Assembly: GCA_964461435.1 (NCBI GenBank)
Contig: CAYWUI010000002.1
Location: forward strand, 75,928-139,927
Direction of reading: 5' to 3'
From: G020354785 sp964461435
Lineage (GTDB): Bacteria > Bacteroidota > Bacteroidia > Bacteroidales > UBA10428
DNA: 64,000 nt
Below the pieces are notes generated by a model. That model worked only from the letters and a program-made list of their open reading frames with translations. It was not told where the DNA came from and made no database searches. Shown here piece after piece: positions 46,595 to 54,019 of the stretch. How positions within the stretch are numbered: the first letter of the stretch is position 1; each line of letters opens with the position of its first letter. The position numbers and the translations under genes were made by a program.

Positions 46595-46827
46595 AAAAAA
46601 GCGGAAAGCCCGATAAGCAGATTTTTGAAATTGCCCTGAATAAGTTCGGAGCCGGGAAGGAAAGTGTAATAATGATTGGAAATAGCATAGATACCGATAT
46701 TGCAGGTGCCGGAGCATCAGGAATTAAAACCGTCTGGCTGAACAGGAATAACAATATCCACTGCGAACACACTATTAAACCAGATTACATAATTAAAAAC
46801 CTCAAAGAGCTGGTTTCATTATTATAA
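46591..46827 (+). pseudogene. C-terminal fragment of a HAD-family phosphatase
   Basis: The 78-residue product begins right at HAD motif III (KKSGKPDKQIFEIAL) and contains motif IV (MIGNSIDTDIAGA), the last third of a YjjG-like HAD protein. Motifs I and II, including the nucleophilic Asp, are missing, and the upstream sequence is ung in another frame. It cannot be an active phosphatase. The ATGA overlap with ung may let the fragment be translated, so a retained small protein is possible. Confidence 0.7.
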
Positions 46828-46828
46828 T

Positions 46829-46861
46829 AAAAAAAGAGGATACCATACATATAGTATCCTC
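46829..46861 (-). terminator. Terminator for the surface-repeat protein gene
   Basis: An 8-base stem (GAGGATAC/GTATCCTC, 46836-46861) with a 10-base loop is followed on the minus strand by seven T residues. It lies 25 bases beyond the stop of the gene at 46887. Confidence 0.75.
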
Positions 46862-46886
46862 AGTAACCTATTAATTTAACCTGACA

Positions 46887-48125
46887 TTAAAACCTCATAC
46901 CTATATTAAATCCGAACCATCCCCTGATACTGTCTTTCCTGTCAGCTATTCTGAATGCCCACGGCGGTGCTATCTCATCAGCATACGTATTTATATCTGC
47001 AACCAGAATATTGAACGTTGGGCCTGCAAAAATGCTGAAATGTTCAGATAGCTGATAGTTAAAACTCACTCTTAACTGGTTCAGAGAATTATAGTACCAT
47101 TTTTCCCAGAAGTACCTGTTGACAATATAAGTATGGGCTTCCAAATCAATGGAATTATCGGAGGTCAGTGCTATGTTTGTCCCTACTCCAAAACCTATTC
47201 CTGTATTAAAATCAGCGTTGACAGGTTTAAATCCGAGAGTATAAACCGTATAGAAGTGCTTTACTCCAATTTTGAATGAGGTGTTCAGGAAAAATGTCTC
47301 ATCCGCCCAGAATTCAAATCTTCTGTACCCCCCTTTTTTAACTATACTAATTGGAGCCAGAGCTATACCGTCAATTGTATCACAAATGTTTATAAATCCG
47401 GCAATCTGCACTCCCTTGACATTCCTGGCAATATTAAGAAATCCTGCTGTCTGGATTCCTTCTATGTCACTTGCCGCATTTAAAAAGCCTGCTACCTGAA
47501 CGCCATTTATATCATCACTTATATTCATAAAGCCTGCTACCTGAACCCCTTCCGACTCTTCGGCAAGATTTCCGAAGCCGGCAACCTGCACACCGTTGGT
47601 TTCTTCGGCAATATTTCCAAATCCGGACACCTGCACACCTTCAAGTGCATCAGATAAATTGGCAAATCCTCCTATTTGAACAGCCTCGGCATTACCTCCT
47701 GCAATATTTATAAATCCCGAAGTCTGCAATCCGCTTACTTCACCTCCTACAATATTCATGAATCCTGAAGTCTGCACCCCGTTTACTTCACCTCCGTCAA
47801 TATTCATGAATCCTGCTATCTGGGCCGCCTCGATGTCACCCCCTACAATATTGCCAAAGCCTGCTATCTGTACCCCCTTAACATAATCATCGGACAGATT
47901 TAAAAATCCACCAAGTTCAAATCCGTCCACTCCTCCATTATAACCTGCCAGGATGTTAAATGATAATTTATTTATTATCCGGGGTGAACCTGTTCCGTTC
48001 GTTCCAAGCGGAGTTATAAATGTAACCTGAAAAGGCCTGTTGTTGTAATCCTTATCATCTTCCTGAGCATATATGTTTATTAATATATGTAAAAGGGAAC
48101 AGACAAATAATAATCTGAATTTCAT
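46887..48125 (-). CDS. LA_2272-type surface repeat protein
   Basis: The 412-residue protein has a signal peptide (cleavage near residue 20, after NIYA). From about residue 67 to 257 it contains 12 tandem units of 15-17 residues with core GVQxxGFxN[IL], differing mainly in the last five positions. The C-terminal 150 residues look like a beta-barrel (alternating strands, final residue F in NIGMRF). The repeats would form a beta-helix. It resembles the LA_2272 surface repeat family, whose function is not known. It stands alone on its strand with its own terminator. Confidence 0.8.
   Translation of the reverse strand: MKFRLLFVCSLLHILINIYAQEDDKDYNNRPFQVTFITPLGTNGTGSPRIINKLSFNILAGYNGGVDGFELGGFLNLSDDYVKGVQIAGFGNIVGGDIEAAQIAGFMNIDGGEVNGVQTSGFMNIVGGEVSGLQTSGFINIAGGNAEAVQIGGFANLSDALEGVQVSGFGNIAEETNGVQVAGFGNLAEESEGVQVAGFMNISDDINGVQVAGFLNAASDIEGIQTAGFLNIARNVKGVQIAGFINICDTIDGIALAPISIVKKGGYRRFEFWADETFFLNTSFKIGVKHFYTVYTLGFKPVNADFNTGIGFGVGTNIALTSDNSIDLEAHTYIVNRYFWEKWYYNSLNQLRVSFNYQLSEHFSIFAGPTFNILVADINTYADEIAPPWAFRIADRKDSIRGWFGFNIGMRF
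47350..47930. repeat. Tandem 45-51 base repeats inside the surface-repeat gene
   Basis: About 12 direct repeats encode the GVQxxGFxN units. Copies differ at many bases, so they are old rather than freshly expanded, except for several closely similar neighbours around 47470-47560 and 47700-47830. Confidence 0.8.
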
Positions 48126-48299
48126 TATCTTTTTTTTTACTATTTATGCTATAAAGACATTGAAATTACAAATAGGTTGCATAACCTAATTTAAATAAAA
48201 AAAATAACTTTACCCTGTTCAGCGAATTCCTGCTTATTTATTAACCCGGTCATTCATTATTTTATTAATTTGCAGAATGTAATTTAAATAAAAACGGTC

Positions 48300-49334
48300 A
48301 TGATTAAAATTCGGTTAATTATTATTCTGTTTCTGGCATGTTTTTTTATTTCCGATTGCAGTCGTACATCGTCAAAACATCTGTCTCTGTTCATGCCTGA
48401 CAATGATAATATCAGGTATACAGGAAGGATTGACTTTACAAATCCCCAAAAGCCAAAATTGAGCGGAGCCGGGGCCCACTTTGAATTGAAATTCAGGGGC
48501 AGCGCCTGCTATGTTTTTCTGAAAGACCAGAATCTGTATAACAACTTTAATTATTTTGCCATTGTCATAGATGATAAATACCAGGGAAGGATTAAAATGA
48601 GCAATAATACAAAATATAAGATAGCAGAAAATCTTAAGGACACTTTACATAATCTTCGTATATGCAAAGCCACTGAGGCACAAATCGGTTATGTTGAGTT
48701 CCTGGGTATACTGTGCAACAACATTATGCCATGTGAAAAAAGCTATACGCGTAAAATTGAGTTTATCGGAAATTCTATTACCTGTGGTATGGATTTGGAT
48801 ATTTCCGGCATACCATGCGATTCGGGGGAGTGGTTTGATCAGCATAATGCATACCTGGCCTATGGGCCTCTTGTTGCACGCCAGCTGAATGCAGACTGGC
48901 TATTGAGCTCCGTATCAGGCATTGGTATTACAAGGTCATGGAACAAGCCCGGACCGACAATGCCCCAGGTTTACGAGGATACTTATCTTGGTACGGATTC
49001 CATTGCTTTATGGGATAGACGGGATTATACGACTGACCTGGCATCTATATGCCTTGGCCAGAATGATTTCTCTAAAGGTGACAGTTCATATGACAGACCT
49101 GCACTTGATTCTGCCAGGTTCGTCAATGAATATATCCGCTTTGCAGGGCATATAAGGGATAAATATCCCTATGCGCAAATATGTTGCCTTACAAGTCCGA
49201 TGTTAGACGAAAAGGAGAGTGCAACCATGAGTAACTACCTGTCGGCAGTAATAACATATATGAAAGAGGTGAAGGATGAAAAAATGGCAGCAGAGCTGCT
49301 GCCTTTTTATAAACAGGTAATGAACTGGCAATAA
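48300..49334 (+). CDS. SGNH/GDSL hydrolase, CE2-like esterase lacking the C-terminal DxxH
   Basis: The 344-residue protein has a hydrophobic signal segment at 1-18 (a lipoprotein signal is possible but the SDC at 18-20 is a poor lipobox), a beta-sandwich N-terminal domain to about 145, then an SGNH domain with the nucleophile in FIGNSITCGMD near 156. The CLGQNDFSKGD motif (GxND) is present near 252. The usual C-terminal GCxxHPxxxDH segment is absent: the sequence runs from TYMKEVKDEK straight into MAAELLPFYKQVMNW, which normally follows it. This looks like an in-frame deletion. CE2 enzymes deacetylate sugars; this one may be inactive. Confidence 0.78.
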   Translation: MIKIRLIIILFLACFFISDCSRTSSKHLSLFMPDNDNIRYTGRIDFTNPQKPKLSGAGAHFELKFRGSACYVFLKDQNLYNNFNYFAIVIDDKYQGRIKMSNNTKYKIAENLKDTLHNLRICKATEAQIGYVEFLGILCNNIMPCEKSYTRKIEFIGNSITCGMDLDISGIPCDSGEWFDQHNAYLAYGPLVARQLNADWLLSSVSGIGITRSWNKPGPTMPQVYEDTYLGTDSIALWDRRDYTTDLASICLGQNDFSKGDSSYDRPALDSARFVNEYIRFAGHIRDKYPYAQICCLTSPMLDEKESATMSNYLSAVITYMKEVKDEKMAAELLPFYKQVMNWQ

Positions 49335-49354
49335 ATATTATTGATACTAAAGAT

Positions 49355-49939
49355 ATGATACCTACGCGCCAGGAGGCTTTTGAATTATTAAAAAAATATA
49401 ATCATTCCGAAAGCCTGATTAAACATGCACTGGCAGTAGAAGCGGTGATGCGCCATTTTGCTGAACTTTACGGTGAAGATCCTGAAAAATGGGGAATTAT
49501 AGGTCTCGTCCATGACCTTGATTATGAAAAATATGCTGACCAGCACTGTAAAATGACAAAAAAAATCCTCGAGGATGAAGGCTGGCCTGAGGATTATATA
49601 AAGTCGGTGCTGTCCCATGCATGGGGAATTTGTTCAGATGTCAAACCCGTGCATCCCATGGAAAAGGTATTATATGCTATAGATGAACTAACCGGACTAA
49701 TAGTAGCATGCGTGCTTGTCAGGCCCTCGAAAAGTATCCTGGATTTACAGCTCAAATCGGTAAAGAAAAAATGGAATGTGAAACATTTTGCGGCAGGAGC
49801 CAACCGTGAGGTTATTGAAAAAGGTGCTCAGATGCTTGATAAAGACCTTGAATATATTATTCAGGAAACTATAGAAGGCATGCAAAAGGTTGCTGAACAC
49901 CTGGGACTAAAGGGTGATGTGGCTGAGCCGGGTTCTTAA
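49355..49939 (+). CDS. HD domain protein
   Basis: The 194-residue protein has a metal-binding HD pattern: an N-terminal His in KHALAVEAVMRHF near 22-34 and LVHDLDYEKYADQH near 51-64, with a further His in LSHAWG near 87. Such proteins are metal-dependent phosphohydrolases, often on nucleotides or second messengers. The substrate cannot be told. It follows the SGNH gene by 20 bases and ends before a strong terminator. Confidence 0.85.
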   Translation: MIPTRQEAFELLKKYNHSESLIKHALAVEAVMRHFAELYGEDPEKWGIIGLVHDLDYEKYADQHCKMTKKILEDEGWPEDYIKSVLSHAWGICSDVKPVHPMEKVLYAIDELTGLIVACVLVRPSKSILDLQLKSVKKKWNVKHFAAGANREVIEKGAQMLDKDLEYIIQETIEGMQKVAEHLGLKGDVAEPGS

Positions 49940-50028
49940 TAAAATTTGTCGCAGCAAAGCAACTTTTTATAATCCAATATCATCTAATATCAAGATACTT
50001 ATCAACCAACAGGTATTTTACTTGTTTG

Positions 50029-50062
50029 TCCGGGTTAAGAGCATATCTTGGCCCGGATTTTT
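50029..50062 (+). terminator. Terminator after the HD gene
   Basis: A 12-pair stem with two G-U pairs (TCCGGGTTAAGA at 50029-50040 and TCTTGGCCCGGA at 50046-50057) and a 5-base loop is followed by TTTTTATT. On the minus strand the G-U pairs become A-C mismatches, so it serves the plus strand best. Confidence 0.8.
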
Positions 50063-50063
50063 A

Positions 50064-51011
50064 TTATAAATCTTTATGATCCATCATATAGTTATAAAAC
50101 CCGACAAGGTTGTCTTTATCTTCTCCATTCATCCATTTCATGGCACTTCGGGGATGCTGGTTCATTGCTCCTGTTATAAGATAAGGAATATGATAACCCC
50201 ATTGAATTTCTTTCTGCATCGGGATCAATTGATTTTGTATTATATCATAAATCGGGCGAAGATTAAACTTTGGATTTTTTAAAAAAGAAAGGAGCACTTC
50301 AAGCGGACAGTTGCCGGCACCCCTGCCAATACCTAATAAAGTGGCATCCAGCATATTACATCCATGTATGATCCCGGTAACAGTATTGGAGAATGCCAGC
50401 TGCATATTATTATGCATATGAATACCTATGGTTTTTTTTGGTAATGCCTCTTTATACTTATTGACCAGTAATTCAATCTGCTCACAATACATTGAGCCAA
50501 AGCTATCAACAAGATAAAACACCGGTACTTTTGATTTGGCTACATCCTCAAGGGCTTCGTTTAAATCTCTCTCCATCACGGTAGACACAGCCATAAGATT
50601 TATTGATACTTCATATCCTTTGTCCAAGCAATGTTCGGCCAGAAATATAGCTTTATCCATCTGATGGACATAACATGCAACCCTGATCATGTCCAGGACA
50701 CTCTCTTTCTTGGGCTTTATATCATCAGGCTCTATCCTTCCGATATCTGCCATTGCCGAGATTTTTAAACTTGTTTTGTTTTCGCCGACTATCTTTCTTA
50801 TATCCTCTTCATCACAAAATCTCCAGGGCCCTACTTCTTTGCGGGAAAAAGCCTTCTCATTACTTACATATCCTATCTCCATATAGTCAATACCTGATGC
50901 AACACATGCTATATATACATCTTTTACAAATTTATCAGAGAAATGCCAGTTATTCATTAATCCGCCATCTCTGACAGTGCAGTCCAATACCTTTATTTCT
51001 TTTCTATACAT
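50064..51011 (-). CDS. DRE-TIM-type aldolase (HMGL-like, 4-hydroxy-2-oxovalerate aldolase relative)
   Basis: The 315-residue TIM barrel has the metal and substrate motif LDCTVRDGGLMNNWHF at 9-24 and the metal-binding HxH in GIHMHNNMQLAFSN near 196. It is in the HMG-CoA lyase/isopropylmalate synthase/DmpG superfamily but lacks the C-terminal communication domain of DmpG. Its reaction is unknown. It follows a chorismate-mutase gene by 20 bases on the same strand, which points to a role in aromatic or keto-acid metabolism, but this is inference. Confidence 0.8.
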   Translation of the reverse strand: MYRKEIKVLDCTVRDGGLMNNWHFSDKFVKDVYIACVASGIDYMEIGYVSNEKAFSRKEVGPWRFCDEEDIRKIVGENKTSLKISAMADIGRIEPDDIKPKKESVLDMIRVACYVHQMDKAIFLAEHCLDKGYEVSINLMAVSTVMERDLNEALEDVAKSKVPVFYLVDSFGSMYCEQIELLVNKYKEALPKKTIGIHMHNNMQLAFSNTVTGIIHGCNMLDATLLGIGRGAGNCPLEVLLSFLKNPKFNLRPIYDIIQNQLIPMQKEIQWGYHIPYLITGAMNQHPRSAMKWMNGEDKDNLVGFYNYMMDHKDL

Positions 51012-51031
51012 ATGGTTTACAATTAATAATT

Positions 51032-51337
51032 TTATCCGTTATTATTTCTCTTGGCAATTTCTATTTCTTTATTAATAAAATGATCAATAAGATTCTTATA
51101 AATATTCTCTATTAAATCGGGATTTAGTCCGTTTTCAACTGCAAGTTTTCTTCTGTTTTCCAATACCTCATCATACCTGTCTTTTGCAACAATACTATCC
51201 ATGTCCCTATTTTTGAACTTTACTATCTCCTTGACATAGACAAACCTCTTTCCGATTAGCCTGATTATTTCTTTATCAATATTATCAATAGCTTCTCTTA
51301 TTTCTTCAATATTTTCACATTCTTCAGGTTGCTTCAT
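51032..51337 (-). CDS. Chorismate mutase, AroQ/PchB-like
   Basis: The 101-residue all-helical protein has the AroQ pattern: IREAIDNIDKEIIRLIGKR near 10-28, VKEIVKFK near 35-42 and DRYDEVLENRRK near 53-64. It could be a chorismate mutase (chorismate to prephenate) or an isochorismate pyruvate lyase like PchB; the two share this fold and cannot be separated here. It is a free-standing domain, not fused to prephenate dehydratase. It is upstream of, and probably cotranscribed with, the aldolase gene. Confidence 0.82.
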   Translation of the reverse strand: MKQPEECENIEEIREAIDNIDKEIIRLIGKRFVYVKEIVKFKNRDMDSIVAKDRYDEVLENRRKLAVENGLNPDLIENIYKNLIDHFINKEIEIAKRNNNG

Positions 51338-51700
51338 TACTAATTATTTATACATATAATTAATAAGCCTGCAAATATAAAAAAACTTGCTTAAACAGAC
51401 GAATAATATGCATATTCTTACAAAATTTAATTTTTATAAAAAATCTTTGCATCAGCAGTGAATTGTTAAATTTCATAATTTAAATACTGAATATTTTTCA
51501 CCGCAGCAAGAGATTCAGAAAAAATATTAACAATTAAAAAAGTTAAAAAAAAAATAAAATTTTATTGAAAATTTATGTTTCAATCATGTTTTTTGAAAAT
51601 ATTTTTTACATACATTTAACCCGGAATTATTTTCTTCGTATTATCAGAATAAAATATGTAAATTTATATACGAGTATGTTGGTTTATTAATTTTAATACA
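51338..51700. other. Long AT-rich intergenic gap with no gene seen
   Basis: This 363-base stretch lies between the divergent chorismate mutase gene and the acidic protein gene. It is very AT-rich with several A and T runs around 51530-51610. I see no open frame with coding character, no clear hairpin with a T-run, and no complete promoter pair. It must hold promoters for both neighbours. Confidence 0.6.
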
Positions 51701-52000
51701 GTGGCGAAGAAAAAATTAATAAAAAAGTATGAGCAGCTACCTGAAGATATTGTTGAACAGGTAAAGGAAAAATATCCTGATGGTTTTGAAGATAGTCTGA
51801 TTACTTTTGAAAACTCAAAAGGAGAAATTGAACTTGCATTACCCTTTGAAACAGATGATACTTACTATCTGATAAAAATGCCCAAAAATAATACGGCAGA
51901 GGAAGAAGAAGAGGAAGATTTCGAAAATGCCTCTATGGATGAATTTGACAACTTTGAAAACCTTGAGATTACCGACGATGTCTCGGAAGAAGAAGAATAA
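51701..52000 (+). CDS. Small acidic conserved protein, unknown function
   Basis: The 99-residue protein has a basic start (MAKKKLIKKYEQLPEDI), a compact middle rich in beta strands (about 25-65) and a strongly acidic tail from residue 68. The start codon is GTG. I do not recognise a named family. It overlaps by 23 bases the membrane protein gene that follows, so the two are probably translated together. Confidence 0.7.
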   Translation: MAKKKLIKKYEQLPEDIVEQVKEKYPDGFEDSLITFENSKGEIELALPFETDDTYYLIKMPKNNTAEEEEEEDFENASMDEFDNFENLEITDDVSEEEE

Positions 52001-52487
52001 ACTCACCGACCTACCAACCCCAAAAGAACTTTATAAACAAATTAATTTGCTCTTTATAGTGTTATTCCTGGGAATTATTATATTATTCGGGGTATCGGTA
52101 TTTATAAAAATCACAGGCGATATTAAACTTGCAATCAGTAACCAGGAGGAAACAGGTAAAATATTCAGCATATTGTTAGGAGCTTTCATTATAATACTGT
52201 TTCCTTTAAGTCATCTTTTACATAAAAGGAAAATTGAAAAACTGGATAAAAGCCTCGAATTATCGGAAAAGCTTTCTTATTTCAAGAACTCGATGTTTGT
52301 TAAACTATTATTAATTGAATATTTGTGCGTCTTTAATATAATTACCTTTTTCTTTTTCGGCGATCCTTACCTGTTAATTCCTGCGTCCTTGTTATTGCTG
52401 GCCTTTTTAATGAACAGGCCTGCTATTGAAAGAATAAGCAGCCAGTTAAATATATCAATTGAAGAGAGGGAGGATATGCTGATGTAA
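51978..52487 (+). CDS. Small integral membrane protein, unknown function
   Basis: The product is 169 residues from the ATG at 51978; an earlier in-frame ATG at 51927 would lengthen the overlap with the previous gene to 74 bases and adds residues without membrane or domain character. It has a basic N-terminus and four hydrophobic helices (about 25-47, 62-82, 110-130 and 132-148). In Bacteroidota such a protein is often paired with the acidic small protein before it. No function is assigned. Confidence 0.7.
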   Translation: MSRKKKNKLTDLPTPKELYKQINLLFIVLFLGIIILFGVSVFIKITGDIKLAISNQEETGKIFSILLGAFIIILFPLSHLLHKRKIEKLDKSLELSEKLSYFKNSMFVKLLLIEYLCVFNIITFFFFGDPYLLIPASLLLLAFLMNRPAIERISSQLNISIEEREDMLM

Positions 52488-52490
52488 TTC

Positions 52491-53300
52491 TTAAAGCTCT
52501 TCAACCAGCGCTGTGAACAGCTTTATAAGCTTTAGCTCCGCTTTGCCCGCAGTCTCAATGATATCCTTTATGTCAGCAGGTTTTAAATTATCGGGATCAC
52601 ATTCATCCGTAAGAACTGAAATTGCTGCACAGGGCAGATTCATGTGATTGGCAACTATCACTTCAGGCACGGTGGACATTCCGACAGCATCAGCTATAGT
52701 ACTGAAAAAACGGTATTCCGCACGTGTCTCAAGGTTAGGTCCTGTTACTGCAACATACACTCCTTTATTCAGTTCTATATTTTCACGTCTCGCTATTGCT
52801 TCCAGCTTATCATTTAACATTTTTGAATATGGCTGGCTCATATCAGGAAATCTCGGCCCCCATTCGTCATAATTTGTTCCCCTTAAGGGATTGCCAGGCA
52901 GAAAATTTATATGATCATCAATCAGCATCAGTGATCCTTTCCTGAAATTAAAATTCATAGCCCCCGCAGCGTTCGAAAGAAGCAAATATTTGATCCCCAG
53001 CAATTTCATTACTTTTACAGGAAAAGTTATTTCCTGCAGGCTATAGCCTTCATAGTAATGAAATCTCCCCTGCATAGCTATTACTGGTTTGCCTTTAAGT
53101 TCGCCGTAAATGAGTTTGCCGGAATGACACTCTACGGTAGCAACAGGAAAATTCGGAATATCGGCATACTCTATTATTTTGTCTGTTTTAATTTCATCAA
53201 TCATCTTCCCCAGTCCTGTCCCCAGAATTATGCCAATATAGGGGGAAGAAAATCCTTTCTTTATAAGGAAATCAACGGTGCGTTTTACTTTTTCCAGCAT
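52491..53300 (-). CDS. punA: Purine nucleoside phosphorylase
   Basis: This 269-residue enzyme of the trimeric PNP family splits inosine and guanosine with phosphate. It has GIILGTGLGKMIDEI near 23-37, the MQGRFHYYEGYS motif near 76-87 and the substrate-pocket stretch VAVTGPNLETRAEYRF near 188. It is cytosolic and part of purine salvage. A paralogous phosphorylase, MtnP, lies at 62659. The DUF547 gene lies 3 bases upstream on the same strand. Confidence 0.94.
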   Translation of the reverse strand: MLEKVKRTVDFLIKKGFSSPYIGIILGTGLGKMIDEIKTDKIIEYADIPNFPVATVECHSGKLIYGELKGKPVIAMQGRFHYYEGYSLQEITFPVKVMKLLGIKYLLLSNAAGAMNFNFRKGSLMLIDDHINFLPGNPLRGTNYDEWGPRFPDMSQPYSKMLNDKLEAIARRENIELNKGVYVAVTGPNLETRAEYRFFSTIADAVGMSTVPEVIVANHMNLPCAAISVLTDECDPDNLKPADIKDIIETAGKAELKLIKLFTALVEEL

Positions 53301-53303
53301 TTA

Positions 53304-54008
53304 TTATGGATTTATAAAATTTCCAATTTCGGGTAGCCAGCTAAAGGGCTTATAAATGATGACCGGTGTACTGTTCCATGGTATTTTATCATACCTTTTT
53401 AAAAAACTTATGATTCCTTGTTTACCTTCAAAGTCTGCTGCATACCAGTTAAATATCTGGGGTACCGTCACTATATTTTCTTCTTCAAAGAAATCTACCT
53501 CCGAGTCCATGTATAATTTCGTTGTCAGCTCAAGCAGGTGGTTTATCTCAACACTATTATAAATTCTCACAGGAGGGCTGCTCTTGCTTCCATAATTTAT
53601 TGCAAAGTGAACGCGGGCATCAAAATTGTGAGTCCTGAATTTCTTCTCAAACTGGCTTGTACATAGTTTTGATAAATAGCCCTTTGCCCACCATACCTTT
53701 GAATGTCGTAATAATCCGTGAATTACGCCATTAAGGTTTAACTTATGGCCACCCACGATAAATCTTTTTTTGCCAAATAATAAATACCTGTGTTGCTGAC
53801 TGTCCAGCAGGCGGGGGTTTGATTTCAGGAAAGTAATAGTGAAAGCATTATAAATATTTATCCAGAATGCTTTTCTTTTTTCATCATTTGACAATTCCGA
53901 TAATAATTCCACCGGATTTATCTGTTCCAGAATCTTTATCACCCCTTTACAGTCTTCCCCGCGCCTCAGTTGAGATAAAAAATCTATGGATAGTTGCTCA
54001 ATCTGCAT
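53304..54008 (-). CDS. DUF547 domain protein with both family cysteines replaced
   Basis: The 234-residue protein has the DUF547 core: KRKAFWINIYNAFTITFL near 43-60, GVIHGLLRH near 94 and FAINYGSKSSPPVRIYN near 135. In most DUF547 proteins the last segment reads with a CxxxSCP pattern; here those cysteines are Tyr and Ser, so a thiol-based activity is unlikely. Function is unknown. No signal peptide is evident. It is between the DUF3352 and punA genes on the same strand with gaps of 3 and 11 bases. Confidence 0.78.
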   Translation of the reverse strand: MQIEQLSIDFLSQLRRGEDCKGVIKILEQINPVELLSELSNDEKRKAFWINIYNAFTITFLKSNPRLLDSQQHRYLLFGKKRFIVGGHKLNLNGVIHGLLRHSKVWWAKGYLSKLCTSQFEKKFRTHNFDARVHFAINYGSKSSPPVRIYNSVEINHLLELTTKLYMDSEVDFFEEENIVTVPQIFNWYAADFEGKQGIISFLKRYDKIPWNSTPVIIYKPFSWLPEIGNFINP

Positions 54009-54019
54009 GTGATTTTTTA

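Noticed and set aside
47350..47930. CRISPR-like array, from the regular 45-51 base periodicity
   Set aside because: The repeats are continuous coding units of one open frame with no spacers; they encode a protein repeat.
51927..51977. Longer N-terminus for the small membrane protein from the ATG at 51927
   Set aside because: The extra 17 residues are encoded out of frame within the acidic tail of the previous gene and show no domain or membrane character; the ATG at 51978 gives a normal basic start before the first helix.
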